Part shown: piece after piece, positions 14,601 through 26,600 of the stretch
How positions within the stretch are numbered: the stretch's first letter is position 1
Layout of the letters: every line of letters starts with the position of its first letter
From: Epiperipatus broadwayi
Taxonomy: Eukaryota > Onychophora > Udeonychophora > Euonychophora > Peripatidae
Assembly (NCBI GenBank): GCA_028023455.1
Contig: JAQFVV010000112.1
Coordinates: 1,798,001 to 1,862,000 of the forward strand
Length of the DNA: 64,000 nt
Reading direction: 5' to 3'
Made by a program: the position numbers and the translations under genes
Notes under the pieces: generated by a model
What the model saw: only the letters and a program-made list of their open reading frames with translations
Database searches by the model: none
Told to the model about the DNA's origin: nothing

Positions 14601-17600
14601 TACAAATTATTGTGTAATAATATAAGTCTCAATATTCTTTATAAAGTATTATCAACTTATTCTATAGACATTAATAAAATTATAAAAAATTATAAAATCC
14701 ACCTTTCTTATTAATATTACTATGCTTATTTTATTAAAATTAATTAATTTCAACCTTACAGTTTCAATTGACCAGAAATTTCTTCAGAGCGATAAGATAT
14801 ATATAAATACATGAATAGTTAGTTTATCGTACAATTTAACATTATATCTCCTATAAATTAACTCATTTTTTATACCTTATTACATATATACATATATGTT
14901 GTAATCTATAATAGACAAGGCACTGAGTCAATTAAACAGCGACAAAGGCCCCTCTGATAAAATACATACTCGGGGTAAGCTATTCAATAACAATAAATAA
15001 CAAAAGGATTTGGCCAGTTCTTATGCTGCTCAAAGGTAATTACACAAAGTTAGGTTACTTCAAAATGTTTTTAAGTAAATTGGATCTTACAAGCAAAATA
15101 AAGCTTTGCTTAAGAAAATCAGATTTTATAAGCAATATAAAGTTTTCTTAAACTAGCTAAATCTCGTGATCAAAATAATTATTTTTAAAATAATTCAGAT
15201 CTGTTGGTTTTTGCTATAATAAATTCTTCAATAATCCAATACTATCTTATGCTTTTTAATTTCTTATAACAACATTTAATGTGATCCTAGTGACAACAAC
15301 AATAATATGATTTTATCTTTAAAATGATATCTCAGTACATCAAATAACTATTAATTTTAAAATCAATCATAAAAACTTCTAGATTAAAATAATTATATCA
15401 TACTAGGATTACATTCGTGATAATATGAGTAGAAAAGGGATTCTGTTGCTACCCACATATCACACAAACAAGTTCTTATCTAATCTTTGACCAAAACAAA
15501 AAGGAAGTAATCTTATAATATTAATTCAAGATAAAATAAATTTTATCCGTGGATGTTATCATCAACAATTTAAAAAATCTAATAAAGTTACTTATCGTAT
15601 TCTTATATCATAATAATAAAGTATATGTGAATTTTATAGATTTCTGAGAATGCAAATGATGATTAGAGGAATACAAATTCAAAAATCAATAATTAAAACA
15701 ATATTTACTGACATTAAGAAGCATGACAAAATAATCATCAAATTACTTTAATAAAATTTATAAGTTATAATTATCCAAATTTAAAATAAAATTATAAGTT
15801 ACAATTGAAAATAATAAAAATAAGTAAATCAAAAATATTAATATGATTTCTTATGAATTCATAAAGTTCTCATGTTTTAAAATCTCACTTTCAGTTGCCT
15901 AAATCTTACCATCCTTGTGACATGATGAATTTGGAAGATGTATAAATTTTAGAGCCACATAAAAATTTAATAGTAAAATATTTTATTAAGGTTTTAAAAA
16001 CACATCGGATATGCAAACTGGGCATATCATCATATAACTACTCTGATCTTATCAAGAGTACAAATAAAGGCATGGTTAACATCATGCCTGACCTTCAAAA
16101 TATTTCAAAAAGCCAGTATAAAGACATGATTGGCATCACCCGTCTTTAACATTTCAAGAGCAAAATAAAGACATGGTTAGTATAACACATGACTAATAAA
16201 ATCTCACCTAGGTAAACATCAAGGAATTTAAAAGCAAGGCAAAAATGAAATGATGGAATAAAATTACAATAAACAGCTATATAAGAGTGAAATAAAGAAT
16301 TGGATCTTTGTCTCTAATCTTAAAAATACAAGAATAAACCGCCAGGGTGCTTAAAATATAGAATTCTGCTAGATATCACTTAAGATATAATAAAGCTCAC
16401 TAGCATAATAAAAACAATTTGTAAAATAGAGATAACATCACTATCTCACATAATGAATAAATGATGTGTAAAATATAGCAATAATAGCAAAATATCGCTA
16501 GACATATAAATTTGTGGCTAAATAATAATCAAAATATACATCAGCTTCATGCATTCTTTTATTTATTCACATTTTAAATAACTCCATAAAGGACACTAAA
16601 ATATTTTATATAACAATAACATTTTGAGAAAAATATATTTACAGACATACTAAAACCATGAGTAAATCATACATAGAAAAAAATCACATAATGCATACAT
16701 GAATAAATTTTAAAAACAATATTTATACTCATATTATCAATTAATAAATTAATCGTTGTTAAATCTTGGTTTTCCATACTGTTTAACAGCATAACAGTCC
16801 AATAAAGAGTCCTTGGAAATCCTGAAGAATTTTGCAGAATATCTGGACAATATTGATTAAAATTAACAAACAAGCGAATAAAATTTGAAATAAGTAGAAT
16901 TTTAAAACACTGATATAACTGAAATAGCCCATTTTAAGTATAATATAATATTCATTTAACAACATGACGATAAGTAATTTAAATGAAACCAATAGCAATA
17001 AGCATTGCATATATTTTTAAATAGCACATTGAATAATAATAAACATTGTAGATATTTTAAATAGCATGTAGATGAATGATATTTCCTTTTTGGAAATATA
17101 ACTCAGAGCTTCCTGTGACAAATATTAACAGAGCAAATATTTCAGAATAATGCAAAGTAATATATAATATGTTGAGCTATAAATAAATTTTTAACATGAG
17201 CACATTAATTTTTTTATAAATATATGCTATAAAATAAAGAGCAATTCTAGGTGGCAATAATCAGTAATATTTATATTTTGACAAAATATTTCAAGCTGCA
17301 AGTAAGCGTATTTAATGAATGTAACAGTCTATTGGCAAACATAAATGAAAATGAGCATTGAGCTCTGTTCATATCATATTTTATCTTTCAAAGACAATAT
17401 CTATTAGCATTCAATAATGCAGATATTCATAAAACAATGTATAAATGACGTTTTATATTCACAAAAATATTTTCTTAGCAAGAAAATATATATAATAACT
17501 AGAATATGTGTATCCATTTTATAAATGATGAAACAAGCATTTCATTCCTTTTCAGACAAAAATATAATGCAATAATAATTTATATGTCCATAATTAATAT

Positions 17601-20600
17601 TCATTAGCTTTTTAACCATTTACATAATCCAATTTCAGTGAACAGTTGTAATTTGATAATAAAATCAAATTAAGCCAAAAAAGAATGCTTATAAGATAAT
17701 AATAATATTCCAAATTTTTTAAAAAATGTAACATTTAAATTTCTTGTAGAAAAGCGTATAAATTCCTTTTACAGTTAATGATAAATAATTCAAAAGTTCT
17801 GCATTCAGCAATAAAATTATCACTTCAAAATAAATTTTAGATATGATAAAATAAGTAATTTGAAAATAAATTATAGTTCTAACAATACAATGATGCCTTC
17901 GGTATAAATTTATTGTTGTATAGCATTGAGACAATATGTTGCTTCCGGAATTTAATATGTAGTGTAAAAACATATTCAAATATGTTTCTACACTACATAT
18001 TACAGAGAGGCTAAGTTATAGACTCAAATATATAACTATTCTAGAACTACATGACTTTACTAACTAATAATAAAAAAATTATACTGTAGAATGCTATTAA
18101 AGAAATGACGGTGTGAAAATGAAATCTGTTAAGATTGCAGTCAAAGCTTAAATACGGTAAATTCATGTGATAGTTAATAAAGAACATGATTGACAATGGG
18201 GTGAAAACAATATATGTGACCTAATTAAGCTGAGAGGTCAAATGACTAAGTTGCTAAGTCAAATATGCTAAAAATATCTAGTTAAAATGTCTGAAAAATT
18301 CCAGAGATATAAATTACATCATATGTTATATTAAACCATTTAGAAATTATTTCATAAAAGTAAAATATGACATTAATAATTTACAGTACTTTTTTTTTTT
18401 TTAATTCCCAGAATATTGACTTAGTTGTTTTAAAATATTTTTGAAACATTAAGGACAAAGGCATTAAATTACTTCAAAAATGCTAACTTTTCTTATCAGG
18501 AAATTAAAATAATTATTATTTTCTTTTGACTTTTAATTCTAAGTAGAAACTGATTATATTCAGCACACTCATGTGACAGATATTTAAAATAACATCTAAA
18601 TTTATTAGCTCAATAGTGGGTTTATAAAAGATTGGAATATTTTACTTAACCTTTTAATTAAAATTAAACTTTTATAAATTGTACTTTGACAAGGAATTGT
18701 TTAAATAAATTGTAATTACACATTTGTGTTTTTATAATTATGAATTGATTTTATTGATAATTTAATAAGTATGCATAACAACTACATTAAGAATATAATT
18801 ATATTTCCCCTCTATATTATGTTAAGAATAAGTTACTGGCTAATCCTAACATTTATAAGATTGAATAAGTTTGACTGCTAAGTTAACATTATTTAAATTT
18901 ACTATATAAATCAATTTTAAATAGTAATATTTTATAATAGTAACTATAATATAGTTCAACTACTTAGAAGATGATTTATCATCATTATAGTAGCAGTAAT
19001 ATTTATTTAACAGGGAATAATGTAACAAACATTTTTTTAAAAAATATACTCTTACAAAAACTTAACATGAAGTTCTGCAGTCAGAACTTAAGATCACAAT
19101 ATGTATACATACCAAATATATATATTGAACCGGATAGCATCCGATTCAAAAGTTGCTTCACTAAAAATAAAATAGTTTTTTTTTTTTTAATTTAAAGCTA
19201 TTTTTAAAAAAACATTTTTATAAGAGTACGTGTATTAAAACACATACTCATTTATGTTTAAAGTATATATTTTTTTTTTATATATAAAATTGATTTTAAA
19301 ATAAAGTAGTTTCTTTTTCTGCTTGTTTTACTTTTTTTTAAAATCAAATTGATTAAAAACAGGTAAACTTGTTAATTACATTCCTGTCTCTATTATTTTA
19401 ATCATTTCTAAGTTAATTCTAAAAGCAGAGATTTAATTTTGTGGTGGTGTTTTTGTTTAAAATAATCCCTGGTTAGAATTCCTAATTAGTTTGAGCGGGA
19501 GATTGAGATTTGCCCTGCCCTAAGGTGTAGAGTTCGAAAACAAGAAAAGTTTACGCTGGAATGTAGTGTGGTATAAATAACCCCGCAAATTTTGGGACAA
19601 TAGTTTTTTTTATTCTTGGCTAACACGCTGCTTCAAAGCGAGATTCAGTATTCATTTTCATATTGATTATGCTGCTAAGATTCATACCGTATTGGTAGCA
19701 GTTCGGACATTTAATTTTTTTTAAAACTTTACAGTTAAAAGATTTTGGTTTCTTCACAAGATGTCAAAATATACTACTGCACATTTTGTAATCAACAATA
19801 TGCGTTACTAACTTAAACCAAAATGGACCCACGTCTGCCAGCTGTTCTTCAGTCATGCTATGAAAATCTAAAACAAATCAGACCCCCAATATGCCTCTAC
19901 ACTTGTCACTTTAAAAGGATGGAACACCTGAAATATGAACTCAAACAAAAGTTCGCATTCTTGGAAACTACGCGAACTTTGCTTTACCACGAGGTAAATA
20001 TTTTCTTTTATTCTTTCCAGGGTATATTCTTTAGCCAAATCTCCGCTCAATCTCAAAATAAATCTGTAGCCTTAATAATTATTTAACCTCCTATTTATTA
20101 ACTGTATTTGTTTTTCATTGTATTTTGTAGTGAGTTTTGGAATCTTAGTTTTAAGATTCCAAGTTTGCTTTCAATTTTATTTATCGGAGTGTCTAGGGAG
20201 TTTATATTTTTATGTGCTTAATATATCTATTTATATGCCTAACTTTTTCTAAATGCTTTAGCAGTCTTGTGTAATTTTAATTTGCTCACCTGTATTTATT
20301 TTATTGTCCATAATTGATTTAAAATACTGTGTTTGCGCTTTTTCAAACCGCAAAATCTTTTGGCTAGCGGTTTATCATGTTAATTATTCTGGTTTTCCAT
20401 AGTTGGAGATTTTGTTTCTTCTTTTCTAGATTACGTAAGATCGTAATTCATATTTTTCTTCTGTCTTGTCGGAGATCAATCATGTTTGCTTTAAACATGA
20501 TATAACATGCAGCAATCCTACGGCATTATGACCTCATTAGTCCATAAGCTAGTGTGAGCTCGTCTGTGCTGGTTTCATTGATTTTCTACAAGACCGTATT

Positions 20601-23600
20601 TGTGTTTATGTCTCTGAAATAGGAAACTAGAATTGTTGTTCTTTGTAATTTTATAAATCGTCATCAGGAAGATAATATTAATCCCCTTTGTAAATTATAG
20701 TGAAAGAAAGTTTCTTTCTGCTAAAGTATTTAATGTCTTAATATTTTCTACTCATATACCCTCTGATAAACTAACTGATAAAAATCTAGGTCAACATTTA
20801 TATTTTGCTTGCTAGATTTATTTTGTCTTTTACGGGTTGCTTTAAATTTTATCAGAGCTTGTACTAAGAACTTGGTTTGTCAATTTATTTGTAATTATAA
20901 TTATTTCACTTTTTTGAAATGCTTGGGCAGACGTAACTGGTTTTATAATTATTTACTTGTCTCCTACTGAGACCTAATTATTATTCTCAGATTAGTTTTG
21001 GCCAATCGTTTGGTTGGGGATTCACCAGTTTTAAGTGTCTGTTTTCCTTTGGTCATAGATTTAATATTTTATTAATTTGAAATCATCTATGTTGGAGTAT
21101 TTGCTAATTTTATTATTTCATTGAATTGGAGAAGTAAATTTCCTCCGGTTTTACAATTTATACTCCGACATATTTATTTTTTTTTTTTTTTTTTGGGGAA
21201 AAAAATCTTTTTTTTTTTTAAATGTGTTATTTCTTGGGGTGTTTTACCGGAAATATGACGTTCTTAGTCGCCACATTTTTCCGGGCCAAGAAATGCTCGC
21301 CGGCGCTGTTTCGTTGATTTATTTCAAGATCGTATTGTTTTCATAGCTTTGAATAAGGAAACCAGTGTTGTAGGGGAATTCTCAGCTGAAAGAAATTTGT
21401 TCCCTCCCTTTCTAATTCACTATTAGAAAATTAGTCTGTCTGCCAGAGCGTTGAATTTTATTCTTTCTGGTACACGCCAGATATAACCCTATTTGTTGTA
21501 TTATAAACTTTTACTTTATAATTTATATTCCTCTCGAATAAAATTTAAAAATTATTTAAACTTAATTTGGCTGATGTTTGTCTTAGTGCTTGTTTTTCCT
21601 AAAATCTAGTCGGTGCAAACCATCATCCTCATCCATTTTTGATCACAGTAAATAAATTTTCCATGTGATGTGATGTATTGTGGCTTCTCCTTAAATGAAG
21701 TCAAGAATATCTCAGCAATTATGCCCAGATAAACCTGTTAACCACTTTATTTTCCATTCCCCACTCTGAATTTTTCCATATTCTGCTCCATCCCATTTCC
21801 ACAACATAATCTTTATCAACTCTATAGCCTTTATATCTAAATCCCTTTTATCTTTTCCCAAACCCAGCATAAAAACCAATAATTCACTTTCTGTATAATC
21901 ATTTTTTTCATATTTATTCTTCCATAACTTCATTATATGTACCCTTTCTGTTTTCAAGCATTTACATTCAATTAACAAATGCCTAATATTTTCTATTCCT
22001 TCCTTACATAATTTACAAAATAAATCACCCATTTTTTTCCATTTACATGTATATTCTCTTGTAGCTAAAGATCCCGTTTGAGCCTTAAATAATAAACTAC
22101 TTTCCTTACTATTATCATATATTAACTCGCACCTAATATTGTTTATTTCTATATATATTTAAACTCTTTTTACTCTCCATACTTTTTCTCCATCTCTCTA
22201 ACTCCCTATTCTTTATTAATAAATCTATTCTTTTATCCCGTTCCTTACTACTACAACACTCAACAATCTTCTTAACACAATTATCCCATCTTTTGTACAA
22301 ATATACTGATATAAATTCTTTATCCAAATCTTTTGCATACCGCATTACCTTTCTCACCCATCTTGTTACCTGTCCCTTACTCATAACCCAATTAAATACT
22401 ATTTTGGCTATTCTTTTATTATCCATAAACTGCAATCTACCAAACATTTTCATTTTACTTTTTGCATCTCTCATAAGAAAACTTGACCATCCCATTGCTC
22501 ATTGAATTGCCTTCCTTGCTGTCCATATATCTGCATCCAATGCATGTCTTCCTACTTCCCTTTGAACTTTTTCTAAATAATTTAATACCTCTTTACTAAC
22601 ATGTAATGCATCATTACCATATATTAACCCTGCTATTGCAACTCCTTTCCATATAATTCTAACTACATCATATTTATTATATGAAAACACTGTTAATTTC
22701 TTTATCAATCCCTTTCTTTTCTTTGCTTCATTTATCAATTTTTTCTCCCATTCAAATAATTTTTCTGATATAATGATCTGGTGGCGCCCTCTGTGATGAA
22801 GGATAGATCAAGTGTCCAGTACAATATACATCAAAAATATCATTTTCAACCATTATCGATCCACTGTACAATGAAGATCTCTTCAAATTCAACCCATCTC
22901 TGATCTCTAGCCTCTCTTCTCCACAGCACACTTCCTTATTTCATCCATCCATCTCATATGGTCTTTTTCTAGGTTTTTTAAATCTCTTGGAATCCAGTTT
23001 AAGATTTTAACTGTCTATCTGTTATCATCTCTTCTAGCAATATGTCCAGCCTAACTCCGCTTCAGTCTCTTAATTCTTTCAATGATGTCAGTAACACCTG
23101 TTTGTTCTCTCACCCATGTATTTTGTTTTCACTCTCTTCTTGCTACTCTTAGCATGCATATCTCTATACTTCATTTAGTAGTCTGATGATTCTATTGCTC
23201 TTCTATTAAGTATCCCAGTCTCAAATCCATAAGTAAAAACTGATAAAACATATTTATTAAAAACCTTCTTTTCAAATACATAGGTATATTTCTTTTTAAT
23301 ATGAAGTTATTTCTATCGAATATATTCACATTTAATTCTATGATTAATTTCATCCATTATGTTTCCATCTGTATTAATAATCTGACCAAGATATTTGTAA
23401 TTGTTAACTTCTTCTAATTCATCATTATCATTCTTTATTTTCTTCTTTTGAGCAAATCCATTAAATATTACTTTAATCTTTTTTAACATTTATCTTTAGT
23501 CCTATTTTCTTACTTTCATCTAATAACTCTTGTAACATTTCTTGAAGCTCTAAAGCATTATTTGCAACAACAGTTACATCATTTGCAAAATATAGATGAC

Positions 23601-26600
23601 TTAAATAATCATTTATTTTTACTCCCTTAGCTTCCCATTTTAATCCACAAAATACTTGTTGCAAAACTGCTGTAAAAAGTTTTGGAGATCATACATCCTT
23701 ATCAGTGTTAATCTTCCTAGTATCATTATGTAATCTAATTGTAGCTATTGCATTTTTATAAATATTCTTCAGGATATGATATCCTGGATCTATATTTTGA
23801 TGATTCAATGCTTTAATCACTGAAGAAATGTTTATAAACTCAAATGCCTTTTCATAATCTACAAATCCAAAACATATTGGCAAGTCATATTCATTGGTCC
23901 TTTCTATAACTTCTCTCAATACTTGGATATGATTGACTGTATTATAACCACTTCTAAATCCAACTTATTCTTTTGTTGGTTAAAATTCAAAGTTCTCTGT
24001 AGTTATTTTGGTAAAAATTTTGTATAGAATTGATAAAAGGCTGATAGATTTGTAATTTCTAATATCTTCTTTATCAGCTTTTTTAAATATTAATAATATA
24101 TTCTTCCAATCATCTAGTAGATTTTTATCATTTAGATATTTGGTATATAACTTTCCCAAAAACTTTTTTTATTTCTTCATTTGCTTCTTTTAAGGTACTG
24201 ATTATAAATCCATTATTACCTGGAGCTTTTCTCTTCTTCATAGATTTAATTGCATAACTCTCTTCAATCATTTTAAATCCTGGGCAATTTAGAAAGTATA
24301 GTAGTTGTAGGAGATGCTTTTCCTTGTTCTTTATTGCTATATAATTCTAATAGAATTATTTTACACATTTCATGTTGTCATCTTTCTTTTTAGTAATATT
24401 TCCATCTTTTTTCTTACTGCATAAATAAGATTCCTATTAATACCAAGATATTGTTTTACACTCTTGTGACTTTTATTCTCTTCTATAGCTTTCCTTCTCA
24501 GTTCATATTTACACTTTCTTATGTCATTAACAACTTTTATTCACACTATTTTACAAAATTTGAGATATTCTCTCCTTAATGCATCATTTATATATAATTT
24601 CATATCCCCCCCCCCCCCATAAATTGTCTAGACTCTATAGAAATTTTACTGGGCAATTATTGCTTTTTTTGTACCAATTATCTTTGTTGTAATTTTTAAA
24701 AGTGTATCAATTATCTTTCTAGTGATTTTATTCAAATCTGAATCATGTTTAAAATCTGTTAATATTTGAAAACGATTTGCAAATTCTAATTTAAATTCAT
24801 TGGAATGTTTCTGAAGCTTGGGAATATCAACTATGAATATTGTTTTTCTTAACAATTTTTGTCTCTAGTTTTGTATTAACATGTATTTTGTATCTCACTA
24901 ATTAATGATGCACTTCTTGTGTTGAATTTATTCTGAACATTACAATCTTGAAATACATATTTTTCTGTTAGTCAAAATATAATCCAGTTCTGCTGTACTT
25001 TCATTTGGATACTTCTATTTCCATTTTTCTTAAAACAGAATTCATCATATAAAATTTTTATTTTCCTGCAAACTCCACAAGTCTTTTCCTCTCTTATTTC
25101 TATTACCATCATCAAATTTACTTACAGAACTTTCATTTTTCAATTGTTTACTAATTCTAGCATTAAAAGTCTCCCATGACAGTTTTAAAATTTTGTTTGA
25201 TCTGATCAAGAACTTGTTATGCATCCATATAAAAATTCTCTACTTCATGACAATGAGAACTTAGGGCATACGCCTGAATTATCTGCATTTGGTATCTACT
25301 ATTAGATTGAATAACTAATCTTGCAGCTCTGTAATACACCATCAATTTCACTATATTGTTCTTCCACTTTTTATTTATAATGAATCCTATTCCACTTGTT
25401 TTTGCCTTTGTAATACAGTACATATCCACTTTTTAAATCAATTGTCTTCACTTTTCTTCTAACTTCACAAAATCCAATAATGTCCCATTTAATATTACAT
25501 AGTTCCACAACCTTCTTTCACTTTAAAGTGATCTGCTGTTATAAGTATCTAAATAAAAAGCATCAAATAGTATGTAGTATACATACCTACATTATTATTG
25601 TATTTATTACTGTATTTTTTTAATTTTGACAGTATTCATCATTTTTTATACTCCAATAAATTTAACTTTTCTTTAAGATTTAGTTCAGATGAATTAGCCA
25701 TTCACATCAAAATTTATTGGTTAAATATAGTTGACCATTCTCAGTACCTCTTGAAAAATTTAATGTGCACCCTAATTAGAATTGTACAAAATATATGGAG
25801 CTATATTTTTACAAATTAATTCATAAATTAAAACTTTATCATCTTAATAATAAGAACTATATGGTAAACTTTAATAATCCCTTTATATAATTGTGAAATG
25901 CATTCATTTTCTGAGTTGAATATTAATTTGAAATATTTTACAAGCTTCCCAAATCTATTATTTCACTTATCATAGATCAAACATATATACACCTTGCTGT
26001 TTCAAATTTGATTATTCTAATTATTTTTGTATTTAATAATGAATGTATATAAATTATTAATTTTTTTTAGAGCTTGAATTGTATATTAGTCTTTAATAAA
26101 TTATTAATAGTCTTTATATAAAAATTATTTGATTTTTTACAAAAAAAAGTCATTGATTAATTGCAACATACAACTCATATTCAAAGTTATTGTTTGAGGG
26201 ATGGGGGGTTAGAATTTTTTTTTTTTTTTTAAGTTCAATAAACACCCTTTTTTTTTTTTTGCTGATTTAAAAATTAAACGATTTCCTTTTTTTTTGTTTG
26301 TCTCAACAAGAATTCTTACTTAAAAAAATTAGTAGTCTATATCTGAAAAGTGTAAATGCTAATTTTTTTTTCCAAGCTACTCTCCATACTCATTTTTTGT
26401 TGTTATTTATATAACAATGTTATAATGAGATGTATAAATTAATTATATATTATATGCATTAATTATAATATTTTTAATCCTTAATCACTTTTTGTAATGT
26501 TTAATGTGTGATTGTTTACTAAAGTTATCAGTTATGATTGTCCCCTAAATTTTGAAAATTAGGATCTGCTTTATATTACCCATTATCATATTCCTACTAA

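Noticed and set aside
19868-20056. A 62-codon - strand frame opposite the 19823 exon
   Set aside because: An antisense shadow; the + strand frame has the better start context and donor.
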